From: Methylobacterium sp. Leaf123
GTDB taxonomy: Bacteria; Pseudomonadota; Alphaproteobacteria; Rhizobiales; Beijerinckiaceae
DNA: 64,000 bases
NCBI RefSeq assembly: GCF_001423405.1
Contig: NZ_LMNS01000008.1
Location: 1-64,000, forward strand
Reading direction: 5' to 3'
Below the pieces are notes generated by a model, which ran no database searches, was not told the origin of the DNA, and was given only the letters and a program-made list of their open reading frames with translations. Numbering within the stretch: position 1 is the first letter of the stretch; each line of letters starts with the position of its first letter. The position numbers and the translations under genes are program-made. This document shows positions 8,864 to 17,636 of this stretch, piece after piece.

Positions 8864-9412
8864 ATGGGACGGCGCGGGCGCATCGCTGCGGTGATCGGCG
8901 GTCTCGCCGTCCTCGGCTGCGGTGCCGTCCTCCTCGCTGATGTCTCGCAGGTCGGCCGCACCGAGCCCCCGCTGGTGGCCGAGGCCGAGCGCGCCGACCG
9001 CGTCCTCGTGGAGAAGGCGGCGCGCCGCCTGACCCTGCTGCGCGAGGGCCGTGTGCTCGCGACCTACCCCATCTCCCTCGGCTTCGCGCCGGAAGGGCAC
9101 AAGGCCCGCGAAGGCGACGGACGCACGCCTGAGGGCGTCTACGCGATCGCGTTCCGCAACCCGCGCAGCGTCGCCCATCTCTCGCTCAAGGTGTCCTACC
9201 CCTCCCCGGCCGACGCGGCGGCGGCGCAGGCCGGTGGCTATTCGCCCGGTGGCGACATCATGATCCACGGACTGATGAACGGCTTCTCCTGGCTCGGCCG
9301 CCTGCACCGGCTGAAGGATTGGACCCAGGGCTGCGTCGGCGTCACCAATGCCGAGATGCGCGCGATCTACGCCCGCGTCGATGTGGGCACGCCCATCGAA
9401 ATCAGGCCCTGA
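8864..9412 (+). CDS. L,D-transpeptidase (YkuD/ErfK family)
   Basis: A 182-residue exported protein. An N-terminal hydrophobic anchor (IAAVIGGLAVLGCGAVLLA) is followed by a YkuD domain with the catalytic block MIHGLMNG...DWTQGCVGVTNAEM; the Cys in TQGCVGV is the expected nucleophile and the His of IHG its partner. These enzymes form 3-3 peptidoglycan cross-links or attach proteins to peptidoglycan in the periplasm. The Cys at residue 19 inside the anchor could be a lipidation site, but the lipobox is poor. The gene starts 7 bp after metZ, so the two are probably co-transcribed. Confidence 0.87.
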   Translation: MGRRGRIAAVIGGLAVLGCGAVLLADVSQVGRTEPPLVAEAERADRVLVEKAARRLTLLREGRVLATYPISLGFAPEGHKAREGDGRTPEGVYAIAFRNPRSVAHLSLKVSYPSPADAAAAQAGGYSPGGDIMIHGLMNGFSWLGRLHRLKDWTQGCVGVTNAEMRAIYARVDVGTPIEIRP

Positions 9413-9917
9413 ACGTCGTCGCTTACGCGGCCGCCACGACGGATCGACAAAAAGGATGGACACTCGGCTCAGGGGATCGGCTGTTGAGCGAGCCCATTCG
9501 GACCGATCTCGGCGCTCGAGAATTCTCGTGTTGAAACTATTCGGCGCGCATATGCTGTCTCGATAAGCATTGTAAGGTCGTTTGAATTCGGAACAACCGC
9601 CATGTCCCTTGTTTTCGGGTCAAATGAACAGAGATAATGGGCTGGTCCGACGCGGCGAGAAAATCAACACATCAATCATGTTACTCAGAAGATCACGAGA
9701 GGTCGATTTCAAAGCTGGATGATACTGATTGCAACCTCCGGCTGAACAAGTTTTGGCGAGTGGCCGTTCCGATCGGCTGAAAGCAGCTTACGCCAAATCG
9801 CGGGGCGAATCTCTTAATCCTCTCGTTAAGACATTTCATTTATCAATTTTTTGTCAGCAGACCTGAGTGATCCGTGCGCGGCGGACACTTCAGCATTTTA
9901 CGCGCCCTACCCGTCCG
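9413..9917. other. Intergenic region upstream of the chemoreceptor gene, no gene seen
   Basis: About 500 bp, clearly more AT-rich than its surroundings (for example the TTTCATTTATCAATTTTTT-like run near 9833-9851). No open frame with coding character and no tRNA or hairpin terminator was found. It probably contains the promoter and leader of the downstream methyl-accepting chemotaxis gene, but I cannot assign -35/-10 boxes with confidence. Confidence 0.4.
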
Positions 9918-11603
9918 ATGCGCTTCTCTCTCAAAGCTGCTCTCATCGCCCTGTTCGGTGGGCTCACGCTCATTACGATCGGCCAGGGGCTGGTCTCCCT
10001 GATGGAGCTGTCGTCGATCCGCCGAGGTGTCGATGCGGTTGCCACCAACTGGCTTCCGTCCGTCCTCGCAGTCAACGAGATGGGGACGGCTGCAAGCCAG
10101 ATGCGCCTGCGGCAGTATCGGACCGTCACGACCTCCACCGATCCCGAGACGTTGGCGACGAACCGGAGCAACTACGAGCGGGCGGTGGCCGACATGGCAG
10201 CGGCGCGCAAGCGCTACGAGCCCCTGATCTCGTCCCCGGAAGAACGTGCGCTCTACACGCAGTTTTCGGAGCTGTGGTCCCGTTACGATGAGGCGAGCCG
10301 CTGTATCATCGCGATGATGGAGCGGGGCGAGCAGCGGGAAGCCATGGCGGAACTGGTCGGGCCCGGCCTACTCTCCTTGTACAGCCAATCGAGCGACCTG
10401 ATCGCCCGCGCGATCACCCTCAATCGCGACGGCTCCACACGGGACGCGTCGACCGCGGTCGGCAATGTCGAGACCGCATCGATCGTTGCGAGTGTCACGA
10501 TGGCGGTCGCCGTGCTCGTCGCCCTGTTTGCGATGGCGTTCGGCTTCGTGCGGATCTCTCGGCCGATCACCGGCATCACCGGCATGATGGGCGCGCTCGC
10601 CGCCGGCGACGTCGAGACGCCGGTGCCGTACCGTCAGCGCCGGGACGAAATCGGTGCGATGGCTGCCGCCGTCCAGGTGTTCAAGGACAACCTGATCCGC
10701 ACCCGCGCCCTGGAAGCCGAGACGGCGCTTGCCCGCGCTTCGGCCGAAGAGCAGCGGAAGGCCGCGATGCGGTCGATGGCCGACAGTTTCGAGGCCGCGG
10801 TCGGCGGGATCATCGGCAGCGTAACCTCGGCGGCGACCGAGTTGCAGGCGACGGCCCAGACCATGTCGGGAACCGCCGACGAGACGGCCTCGCAATCCGT
10901 CACCGTGGCCTCCGCGGCCGAGGAGGCGGCGACCAATGTGGGCACCGTCGCGGCCGCAGCGGAGGAACTCGGCGCCTCCGTCCTCGAGATCGGCCGGCAG
11001 GTGGCTAACTCGTCCGATCTCGCCCAGACCGCGGTCGGCGAGGCCGATCAGACCGCCGGGCTGGTCCAGAACCTGTCGAGCGCGGCGGCCAAGATCGGCG
11101 ACGTGGTGTCGATGATCTCGACGATCGCCGGACAGACCAACCTTCTGGCGCTGAACGCCACCATCGAGGCGGCGCGTGCCGGCGAGGCCGGGCGCGGCTT
11201 CGCGGTGGTCGCGGCGGAGGTCAAGGAACTCGCCAACCAGACCGCGCGGGCGACCAGCGAGATCGCTCAGCAGATCGGCACGATCCAGAGCGCGACCGAT
11301 CAGGCAGTCTCGGCCATCGGCGGCATTTCCGGCCGCATCCGCGAGATCAACAGCGTCGCGGCCGGCATCGCGGCGGCGGTCGAGGAGCAGGGCGCGGCGA
11401 CGCAGGAGATCGTGCGCAACGTCGCCCAGGCCTCGACCGGGACGGCCGAGGTAACGAGTAACATTGCCGGTGTCGCCCGCGCCTCCGAGGAGACGGGCGC
11501 GGCGGCGAGCCAAGTGCTCGGCGCGGCGTCCGACTTGTCGCGCCAGTCCGAGCAGCTCTCGGCGGAGGTGAGCCGGTTCCTCGCAACCGTGCGGGCGGCC
11601 TAG
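9918..11603 (+). CDS. Methyl-accepting chemotaxis protein
   Basis: A transmembrane chemoreceptor of 561 residues. A first membrane helix ([19 protein letters not shown]) is followed by a periplasmic helical sensor region of about 150 residues, a second helix ([23 protein letters not shown]), a HAMP domain ([20 protein letters not shown]) and the signalling domain with the conserved tip [20 protein letters not shown]. The sensor resembles four-helix-bundle ligand domains but the ligand is unknown. ATG 9918 puts the basic residues just before helix 1; an in-frame GTG at 9867 would add 17 residues. The stop codon touches a dispersed repeat at 11602. No che genes are adjacent. Confidence 0.93.
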   Translation: MRFSLKAALIALFGGLTLITIGQGLVSLMELSSIRRGVDAVATNWLPSVLAVNEMGTAASQMRLRQYRTVTTSTDPETLATNRSNYERAVADMAAARKRYEPLISSPEERALYTQFSELWSRYDEASRCIIAMMERGEQREAMAELVGPGLLSLYSQSSDLIARAITLNRDGSTRDASTAVGNVETASIVASVTMAVAVLVALFAMAFGFVRISRPITGITGMMGALAAGDVETPVPYRQRRDEIGAMAAAVQVFKDNLIRTRALEAETALARASAEEQRKAAMRSMADSFEAAVGGIIGSVTSAATELQATAQTMSGTADETASQSVTVASAAEEAATNVGTVAAAAEELGASVLEIGRQVANSSDLAQTAVGEADQTAGLVQNLSSAAAKIGDVVSMISTIAGQTNLLALNATIEAARAGEAGRGFAVVAAEVKELANQTARATSEIAQQIGTIQSATDQAVSAIGGISGRIREINSVAAGIAAAVEEQGAATQEIVRNVAQASTGTAEVTSNIAGVARASEETGAAASQVLGAASDLSRQSEQLSAEVSRFLATVRAA

Positions 11604-11704
11604 AGCCGTAAGCGACCTGATTGCATCAGGCCGGCGTCTCTAAGGTTTCTGATTGATCGCGCATTCTTCCGACGAACCAGCCACCACTTCGTCGGAATGC
11701 GCTC
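11602..11704 (+). repeat. Copy 1 of the ~103-bp dispersed repeat
   Basis: Begins AGAGCCGTAAGCGACCTGAT, contains the palindromic arm CCTGATTGCATCAGG and the arm TTCCGACGAA...TTCGTCGGAA, and ends GTCGGAATGCGCTC. The same layout occurs at 19608, 46751 (inverted), 57593 and 58369 (inverted), and partly at 32184. It abuts the stop codon of the chemoreceptor gene. Confidence 0.8.
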
Positions 11705-11839
11705 GAGCCAGACCTGCGCCATCGGCCGGATTGGCGAATCCTGCGGAAAGAGGTCGCCTTCGGGCGGCCTCTTCCCATATGCGCCTGCCATGAGCGCCTG
11801 CGTCGAACCGAGACGCGATGAACCCTACGGGAGACCGCC

Positions 11840-12853
11840 ATGCGCGCCTACGAGATGTCCGCCGCCGCCGGCCTCGACAGTTGGAAGAGCGCCGAGCGCC
11901 CGACCCCCGAACCGGGCCGCGGGCAGGTTCTGGTGCGGATGCGCGCCGCCTCCCTCAACTACCGCGACCTCCTGATCTGCGAGGGCCATTACCCGTTCGC
12001 GGTCAATCTCAACCGGCTGATCCCCCTCTCGGACGGGGCGGGTGAGATCGTGGCGCTCGGTGAAGGCGTGCGCCGCTTCAGCGGCGGCGAGCGGGTCGCC
12101 GGGATCTTCTCGCAGAGCTGGCTCGGCGGGGCTCAGGTGGCCGACATGTGGCAGACCGCGCTCGGCGGCGCCATTGACGGGGTGTTGACCGAGTATCAGG
12201 TGTTCGACGAGGACGGGTTGGTCACGCTGCCCGACCATCTCAGCTTCGAGGAAGGGGCGACGTTGCCCTGCGCGGCCGTGACCGCCTGGAACGCGCTCTA
12301 CGGGCTCAAGCCCCTGCGGGCCGGCGAGACGGTGCTCACGCTCGGCACCGGCGGCGTTTCGATCTTCGCGATCCAGCTCGCCCACGCGGCCGGCGCGCGG
12401 GTCATCGCCACCTCATCGAGCGACGCCAAGCTGGAGAAGGCACGCGCGCTCGGCGCGCACGATACGATCAACTACCGCGCCCATCCCGATTGGGAGGGCG
12501 AGGTGCGTCGGCTGACCGGCGGAACCGGCGTCGATCACGTCGTCGAGGTCGGCGGCACCGGGACGCTCCCGCGCTCCATCGCTTCGACCCGGCCCGGCGG
12601 GCATATCGGCCTGATCGGGCTGCTGGCCCAGGGCGAGGCGATCGACCCGCTGGCGATCCTCGGCGCGAGCTGCATCGTGCGCGGCGTCGCCGTCGGCTCG
12701 CGGGAAATGTTCGAGGATATGGACCGCGCGATCGCCCTGCAGGGGATCAAGCCGGTGATCGACCGAGTCTACGGTTTGGACGAGGCGCCCGCCGCCCTCA
12801 AAGCCTTGGCCGAGGCCGCGCATGTCGGCAAGATCGTGATCCGGATCGATTGA
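11840..12853 (+). CDS. Zinc-independent medium-chain dehydrogenase/reductase
   Basis: A 337-residue NAD(P)-dependent alcohol dehydrogenase/quinone oxidoreductase of the MDR superfamily. The N-terminal GroES-like domain carries SLNYRDLLICEGHYP and the LSDGAGEIVALGEGV block; the Rossmann domain carries TLGTGGVSIFAIQLA (GxGGVxxxA pattern) and ATSSSDAKLEKARALGA. The catalytic-zinc cysteine and the four structural-zinc cysteines of true alcohol dehydrogenases are not seen, so a zinc-free reductase is more likely. GGGAGA lies 9 bp before ATG 11840. The stop TGA overlaps an ATG at 12853, but the next gene probably starts at 12883. The substrate is unknown. Confidence 0.86.
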   Translation: MRAYEMSAAAGLDSWKSAERPTPEPGRGQVLVRMRAASLNYRDLLICEGHYPFAVNLNRLIPLSDGAGEIVALGEGVRRFSGGERVAGIFSQSWLGGAQVADMWQTALGGAIDGVLTEYQVFDEDGLVTLPDHLSFEEGATLPCAAVTAWNALYGLKPLRAGETVLTLGTGGVSIFAIQLAHAAGARVIATSSSDAKLEKARALGAHDTINYRAHPDWEGEVRRLTGGTGVDHVVEVGGTGTLPRSIASTRPGGHIGLIGLLAQGEAIDPLAILGASCIVRGVAVGSREMFEDMDRAIALQGIKPVIDRVYGLDEAPAALKALAEAAHVGKIVIRID

Positions 12854-12882
12854 TGCTCGGGCGTCGGGGAAAGAGGCGGGTG

Positions 12883-13221
12883 ATGCGCGCAAGGGTCGGA
12901 TGGGGTCTTCTCGCGGCGCTCGTCTTGCCGGTGGCGGCGAGCGCGGCAGAGGTCACGACGGTGCGGACCCAATCCTTCCCCCGGCCGCCCTATTCCGGGG
13001 CGACCTATTACATCTACGAGCGGGCGGGCCAGACGATCTGCACCAAGCTCTCCGTCTGCAACAAGTTCGAGCAGTGCGAGACGAGCTACGTTCCCGGCGC
13101 CTTCCGGGCGGCCGAGGACACCACCGGGGAGCCCTACGGCGTGACGCCCGCGGTGCCGATCGCGCCCGCATCGCTCGCCAAGCATGTCTGCCTGACGCGG
13201 TTCGGGTTGGTGCAGCGCTAG
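12883..13221 (+). CDS. Secreted hypothetical protein
   Basis: A 112-residue protein with a clear Sec signal peptide (MRARVGWGLLAALVLPVAASAA, cleavage expected after ASA-A) and a short mature part with five cysteines, three of them in ICTKLSVCNKFEQC, which suggests disulfides in the periplasm. I do not recognise the family. AAGAGG sits 7 bp before ATG 12883, so I prefer it to the in-frame ATG at 12853, which overlaps the upstream stop. It faces trmJ convergently, with 3 bp between the two stops. Confidence 0.65.
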   Translation: MRARVGWGLLAALVLPVAASAAEVTTVRTQSFPRPPYSGATYYIYERAGQTICTKLSVCNKFEQCETSYVPGAFRAAEDTTGEPYGVTPAVPIAPASLAKHVCLTRFGLVQR

Positions 13222-13224
13222 GCC

Positions 13225-13962
13225 CTACGCCTCATCGGTCTTCGGGGCCTTCCGGTTCAGCGCCCGCAGCGCCCCGCGGAAGGTGCGCACATCCTGCTCG
13301 GTCATCGCCATGCGGTGGAGCATGTCGCGCATGTTGCGGGCGATGATCTCCTGCTTTTCCGGCGGGTAGAAGCCGGCGCCGGCCAGCGTCTCCTCCAGGC
13401 TCGCGAACAGCGACAGCATCGCTTCGCGGGTCGCGGGCGGTGAGAGCATCTCGCCGGAAAAGCGCAGGGTGGCGAGGCCGGCGGCGCGGCGCCACTCGTA
13501 GCCCATCAGCAGCACGGCCTGGGCGAGGTTGAGCGAGGGGAACTCGTCCGTCACCGGGAAGGTGACGATGGCGTCGGCCAGCGAGACTTCGTCGTTGCTC
13601 AAGCCCACCCGCTCGCGCCCGAACAAGAGCCCGACCCGCTCGCCGCGGCCGATCCGCTCGGCGGTCGCCGTCATGGCGTCCTCGGGCGCGAAGACCCGCT
13701 TCATCTGCCCGCGCTCGCGGGCGGTGGTGGCGAGGAGACAATGCAGGTCGGCGATGGCCTCGGCCAGGGTGGCGTAGACCGTTGCCCGATCGAGCACATG
13801 CGTCGCGCCTGAGGCCGCCTCCCGCACGCCCTTCTTCGGCCAGCCGTTCTTGGGCGCCACGAGGCGCAACTCGGACAGGCCGAAATTCGCCATGGCGCGG
13901 GCGGTCATGCCGATATTCTCGGCAAGTTGCGGCTCGACCAGGATGACGACGGGGGCGCTCAT
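13225..13962 (-). CDS. trmJ: tRNA (cytidine/uridine-2'-O-)-methyltransferase TrmJ
   Basis: SpoU/SPOUT-class RNA 2'-O-methyltransferase of 245 residues, expected to methylate tRNA position 32. Motif 1 is VEPQLAENIGMTARAMANFGL, motif 2 is GLLFGRERVGLSNDEV and motif 3 is FPSLNLAQAVLLMGYEWRR, the knotted SAM-binding region. The C-terminal alpha-helical tail (ARNMRDMLHRMAMTEQDVRTFRGALRAL) is that of TrmJ rather than of TrmL or RlmB. The ATG at 13962 begins MSAPVVILVEPQ, the usual start; the upstream in-frame extension to 14049 has no family similarity. It lies 114 bp downstream of the Fae paralogue on the same strand. Confidence 0.9.
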   Translation of the reverse strand: MSAPVVILVEPQLAENIGMTARAMANFGLSELRLVAPKNGWPKKGVREAASGATHVLDRATVYATLAEAIADLHCLLATTARERGQMKRVFAPEDAMTATAERIGRGERVGLLFGRERVGLSNDEVSLADAIVTFPVTDEFPSLNLAQAVLLMGYEWRRAAGLATLRFSGEMLSPPATREAMLSLFASLEETLAGAGFYPPEKQEIIARNMRDMLHRMAMTEQDVRTFRGALRALNRKAPKTDEA

Positions 13963-14076
13963 GGCCGCCCTCTCGCATGCTTCGGTCACCGCCTCAATCT
14001 GCTGTTCGCGGACGGAGACGGTGCCCGGTTGGTCCTGCTCCGCCGGCAATGCCGACGGCGCAGTCTTCCAAAGGAC

Positions 14077-14625
14077 TCAGATCTTACCGTCGAGGCCCAT
14101 CTGGTAGTATTTGTGGATAATCTTGTCCTGGTTCTCGAGGAGCCAGTCGATCGAGGGCTCGTTGGTCATGGCCTTGCGGATCGCCTCGGTCATACCCTTG
14201 CGCTGGATCTCGAACAGCGCCTTGTGATCGATGTTCTCGTCCTGGATCACACCGGGGCTGAGCCAGACCGAGCAGATGATGCCGAGGTCGTTGGCCTTCT
14301 CCTTGGGGATGTAGCCGGCCCGCACCGCATCAAGCACGCCGTTGGCGATGGCGTATTGCACCGTGCCCATCAGGATCGAGGTGTACTTGTTCTCGGTCAC
14401 GCTCACCTTGGAGACGCACAGCGTCACCGGGCGGACCATGATGTCTGTGTTCAGGAGCGCGAAGACGCGGCTGTGGCCGACGACCTGATCGCCGGTGAGG
14501 GTGGCGAGCGCGGTGCCGACCGGCCCGTCGAGTTCGCCGATGATGACCTCGGGCTCGGACGCCGTGTTGGGCGGGCCACCCGCGACGAGGGCCTCGCCGG
14601 CACGCAGGATGATGCGGTCGCTCAT
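14077..14625 (-). CDS. Formaldehyde-activating enzyme (Fae) paralogue
   Basis: A 182-residue member of the Fae family. Genuine Fae condenses formaldehyde with tetrahydromethanopterin in methylotrophs. Matching blocks are VIIGELDGPVGTALA, LCVSKVSVTENKYTSILMGTVQYAIANGVLDAVRAGYIPKE (spread over residues 69-109) and FEIQRKGMTEAIRKAM. In an ungapped comparison anchored on IIG, the catalytic His of Fae (position 17 in the M. extorquens enzyme) corresponds here to Glu24, so this copy may not have the Fae activity. M. extorquens encodes such Fae homologues besides fae1; this is probably one of them, but I leave the symbol empty. No other methylotrophy gene is adjacent. Confidence 0.85.
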   Translation of the reverse strand: MSDRIILRAGEALVAGGPPNTASEPEVIIGELDGPVGTALATLTGDQVVGHSRVFALLNTDIMVRPVTLCVSKVSVTENKYTSILMGTVQYAIANGVLDAVRAGYIPKEKANDLGIICSVWLSPGVIQDENIDHKALFEIQRKGMTEAIRKAMTNEPSIDWLLENQDKIIHKYYQMGLDGKI

Positions 14626-14658
14626 GGTGTGTCCTTCCTCGTGATCGGCCGGTCTTCA

Positions 14659-14735
14659 GTGCCTCTCGCAAAACGCCCGCTGCGCCGCCGTACCCGAAGC
14701 GGAGAAGAGCGGTGATCTGGCGTTTTGTGAGGCAC
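14659..14735. repeat. Long inverted repeat upstream of the Fae paralogue
   Basis: GTGCCTCTCGCAAAACGCC (14659-14677) is mirrored by GGCGTTTTGTGAGGCAC (14719-14735) around a 41-base loop. The arm sequence resembles the hairpin at 24896-24940 (CTCACGAAACGCC), suggesting one repeat family. It lies in the 269-bp divergent region between the Fae paralogue and the membrane protein at 14895. It could be a mobile-type repeat or a regulatory hairpin in the leader. Confidence 0.6.
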
Positions 14736-14894
14736 CTTCCGTGACGCGTGGGGTCGTCGCAGTGCCGGCCGGGTTTGTCCAGGCCGCTTAGCGCGACCGT
14801 GACACGCGCTCTTTCCTAGGACCGACATTCGCTTTGGCGGAGAGGCGCCGAGCCGGGTGGCCGCGGCACGCCGCGTCGTTTATGCCCGCCCCCC

Positions 14895-15407
14895 ATGACG
14901 GAGACCGGAAACGACCGCGACGGCCTGCGCACCGTTGTGGCGCTGATCGAGATCCAGGGCGGCCTGGTCGGCCTATGGGCCTTCCTGCACGACCTGATGC
15001 AGACCGGCGCCGCGGTGCCGCTGACCTTGCTGCCCGGCGTGCTGTTCATCGGGCTGGTGCTGGCCGCGAGCGTCGTTGCGGGCGTGGCGCTCTGGCAGGA
15101 TCGGCGCCTCGGCTACACCCTCTCCGTTCCGGTGCAGCTCGCCCAGGTGATCTGGTTCGTGAGCGCCGGCCTCACCGTCCGCATCTCCGCGAGCGGCTGG
15201 CTGCTGGCCGACGTGTTTCTCCGCGCGCCGGCGGAGGGCGGGCTCGTGCTGGGCTGGCAGTTCGATGCGGCGCGCAAGGGCGGCTACGCCCTTTCCTTCG
15301 CTCCGCGGGAGGATTTCACCCTCGCGCTGAACCTGATCGCCCTGGCCATCCTGATCTGGCTCGGATTTCGCCTGCGCGGCCTGCTGCCGTTTCGCCGGGG
15401 CGGGTAA
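14895..15407 (+). CDS. Hypothetical integral membrane protein
   Basis: A 170-residue protein of unknown family. Predicted membrane spans by eye are TVVALIEIQGGLVGLWAFL, PLTLLPGVLFIGLVLAASVVAGVAL, LSVPVQLAQVIWFVSAGLTV and ALNLIALAILIWLGFRL, with a longer hydrophilic loop of about 45 residues between the third and fourth. The N-terminus is acidic and the C-terminus basic (RGLLPFRRGG), consistent with the positive-inside rule for a cytoplasmic C-terminus. It stands alone between the Fae paralogue (divergent) and icd (144 bp downstream). Confidence 0.65.
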   Translation: MTETGNDRDGLRTVVALIEIQGGLVGLWAFLHDLMQTGAAVPLTLLPGVLFIGLVLAASVVAGVALWQDRRLGYTLSVPVQLAQVIWFVSAGLTVRISASGWLLADVFLRAPAEGGLVLGWQFDAARKGGYALSFAPREDFTLALNLIALAILIWLGFRLRGLLPFRRGG

Positions 15408-15551
15408 CAGTTTCGCGCATCCGAAACAGGCTTCCCGAGCCCGACTTTGTGGCCTTGCTGCGCTGCGTTATAGGGGCGGCGACAGGGTTCCGGAGAGACG
15501 TGCGATGGGCAGCCGGCCCGCCGAGCGGCACCGGGCAACTGAGGGACCGAC

Positions 15552-16766
15552 ATGGCGAAGATCAAGGTGGCCAATCCGGTCGTCGAGCTCGACGGCGACG
15601 AGATGACCCGGATCATCTGGGCGGAGATCAAGAACAAGCTCATCCACCCCTACCTCGATCTCGATCTCGACTATTATGATCTCGGCGTCGAGCACCGCGA
15701 CGCGACGAACGATCAGGTGACGATCGATGCGGCCGAGGCGATCAAGCGCCACGGCGTCGGCGTGAAATGCGCCACGATCACGCCGGACGAGGCTCGCGTC
15801 GAGGAGTTCAAGCTCAAGGAGATGTGGCGTTCGCCCAACGGCACGATCCGCAACATCCTCGGCGGCGTCATCTTCCGCGAGCCGATCATCTGCAAGAACG
15901 TGCCGCGCCTCGTGCCGGGCTGGACCCAGCCCTTCGTCATCGGCCGCCACGCCTACGGCGACCAGTACCGCGCCACCGACTTCAAGGTGCCGGGCAAGGG
16001 CCGCCTGACGATCAAGTTCGAGGGTGACGACGGCACCGTCATCGAAAAGGAAGTGTTCAAGTTCCCCGACGCCGGCGTCGCGATGTCGATGTACAACCTC
16101 GACCAGTCGATCATCGACTTCGCTCGTGCGTCGTTCAACTATGGCCTCGCCCGCAAGTACCCGGTCTACCTTTCGACCAAGAACACCATCCTCAAGGTCT
16201 ATGACGGCCGCTTCAAGGATCTGTTCCAGAAGGTGTTCGACGAGGAGTTCAAGTCGAAGTTCCAGTCGCTCGGCCTAGTCTACGAGCACCGCCTGATCGA
16301 CGACATGGTGGCCTCGTGCCTCAAGTGGTCGGGCGGTTATGTCTGGGCCTGCAAGAACTACGACGGCGACGTGCAGTCGGACACGGCTGCCCAGGGCTTC
16401 GGCTCGCTCGGCCTGATGACCTCGGTGCTGATGACGCCGGACGGCCAGACCGTGGAGGCCGAGGCCGCCCACGGCACCGTGACGCGCCACTACCGCGAGC
16501 ACCAGAAGGGCAAGGCGACCTCGACCAACTCGATCGCCTCGATCTTCGCCTGGACCCGCGGCCTGTCGCACCGGGCCAAGCTCGACGACAACGGCGATCT
16601 CGCGAAGTTCGCCGCGACCCTGGAGAAGGTCTGCGTCGATACGGTCGAGGCCGGTCACATGACGAAGGATCTCGCCCTCCTCGTCGGCCCGGACCAGAAG
16701 TGGCTCACCACCGACGGCTTCCTCGACAAGGTCGATGAGAACCTGAAGACGGCGATGAAGGTGTAA
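15552..16766 (+). CDS. icd: NADP-dependent isocitrate dehydrogenase (homodimeric, eukaryote-like type)
   Basis: A 404-residue enzyme converting isocitrate to 2-oxoglutarate, CO2 and NADPH in the TCA cycle. It has the type-II features: N-terminal [20 protein letters not shown], the substrate loop [22 protein letters not shown], the metal-binding segment [28 protein letters not shown] and the NADP-binding [11 protein letters not shown]. Many alphaproteobacteria use this mitochondrial-like form rather than the E. coli type. GAGGGA precedes ATG 15552 at normal spacing. A hairpin terminator follows at 16800. Confidence 0.96.
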   Translation: MAKIKVANPVVELDGDEMTRIIWAEIKNKLIHPYLDLDLDYYDLGVEHRDATNDQVTIDAAEAIKRHGVGVKCATITPDEARVEEFKLKEMWRSPNGTIRNILGGVIFREPIICKNVPRLVPGWTQPFVIGRHAYGDQYRATDFKVPGKGRLTIKFEGDDGTVIEKEVFKFPDAGVAMSMYNLDQSIIDFARASFNYGLARKYPVYLSTKNTILKVYDGRFKDLFQKVFDEEFKSKFQSLGLVYEHRLIDDMVASCLKWSGGYVWACKNYDGDVQSDTAAQGFGSLGLMTSVLMTPDGQTVEAEAAHGTVTRHYREHQKGKATSTNSIASIFAWTRGLSHRAKLDDNGDLAKFAATLEKVCVDTVEAGHMTKDLALLVGPDQKWLTTDGFLDKVDENLKTAMKV

Positions 16767-16799
16767 TTTCTAGCCCATCAACATAATGTCAATTGACGA

Positions 16800-16841
16800 C
16801 CCTGATGCGCTACCTAGAGTGGCTCGTCAGGGTTTTCTTTT
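16800..16841 (+). terminator. Rho-independent terminator of icd
   Basis: The stem CCCTGATG (16800-16807) pairs with CGTCAGGG (16825-16832, one T-G wobble) and is followed by TTTTCTTTT (16833-16841). It lies 33 bp after the icd stop and ends 12 bp before the next gene, so it separates icd from the AT-rich downstream gene. A TTGACG at 16793 just before the stem could serve as a -35 element for that gene, but no convincing -10 follows. Confidence 0.75.
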
Positions 16842-16853
16842 GGCGCTACTAAG

Positions 16854-17636
16854 ATGTCAAAACCAGTTTTGAGCAATAATGTAAGCGATTTTGCAGACTC
16901 TGCAAAAGGGTTGGCAAGAAATCCTCTGGGCATTATCGCTTTATTTTTAGTGCTAGTTTATGGCATGGCTTCGGTCGTAACAATTGGGAGTGGGCTAAGT
17001 GCGGACGAGAAGCGTCCTCTAATATATTTCATGGTATTGTTTCCTGTTTTGGTTCTGGCAATTTTTACTTGGCTCGTCATAAATCACAGTGGAAAACTGT
17101 TTGCTCCTGGCGATTTCAAGGATGAGACGAATTATGTTAGAATGCAAATGTCCGCGACAGCTTCACTTGTAGCTGCTACCACGAAAAACCCAATTCCTCC
17201 ATCTCAAGCTGAAATTGCAGATATTGTAACTAGCGTTGAATTTTCTACTAAACACACATCCGCTAAAATATCTTCTCGAAAGCGCATCCTATGGGTGGAC
17301 GATAACCCACAAAACAATATCTACGAGAAACAGGCCTTCGAGACAGTGGGTTTGGAGGTGGTTATCGCAAGAAGTACGGATGAGGGTTTGGCGTATGTCA
17401 AGCACCAGCTCTTCGACGTCATAATATCTGATATGGGACGTAAAGAGGGCCCGCGGGAAGGGTATGTTTTTCTCGATAAGCTAAGGGGATTTGGCAATAA
17501 AACCCCTCTATTTTTTTATGCATCGTCGAGTCTTCCGGCGCATAAAGCGGAAACCGCTGAGCATGGTGGTCAGGGGTGTACCAACAATCCGCAAGAGTTG
17601 TTTGAGCTAGTTATGAAGGCCGTCATCGAAGCTTAA
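16854..17636 (+). CDS. Membrane-anchored receiver-domain protein, AT-rich orphan
   Basis: A 260-residue protein. Two N-terminal membrane helices (PLGIIALFLVLVYGMASVVTI and PLIYFMVLFPVLVLAIFTWLV) are followed by a charged linker of about 75 residues and a C-terminal response-regulator-like receiver: ILWVDDNPQNN (acidic pair), IISDMGRKEG (probable phospho-acceptor Asp) and FFYASSS. The Lys of the fifth receiver motif is not evident (GGQGCTNNP stands there). Membrane helices before a receiver with no kinase or output domain are unusual. Its base and codon use is far more AT-rich than all neighbours, pointing to horizontal acquisition. Its stop overlaps the stop of the convergent gene by 4 bp. 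Its role is unknown; a stimulus-sensing or defence-related role is only a guess. Confidence 0.75.
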   Translation: MSKPVLSNNVSDFADSAKGLARNPLGIIALFLVLVYGMASVVTIGSGLSADEKRPLIYFMVLFPVLVLAIFTWLVINHSGKLFAPGDFKDETNYVRMQMSATASLVAATTKNPIPPSQAEIADIVTSVEFSTKHTSAKISSRKRILWVDDNPQNNIYEKQAFETVGLEVVIARSTDEGLAYVKHQLFDVIISDMGRKEGPREGYVFLDKLRGFGNKTPLFFYASSSLPAHKAETAEHGGQGCTNNPQELFELVMKAVIEA

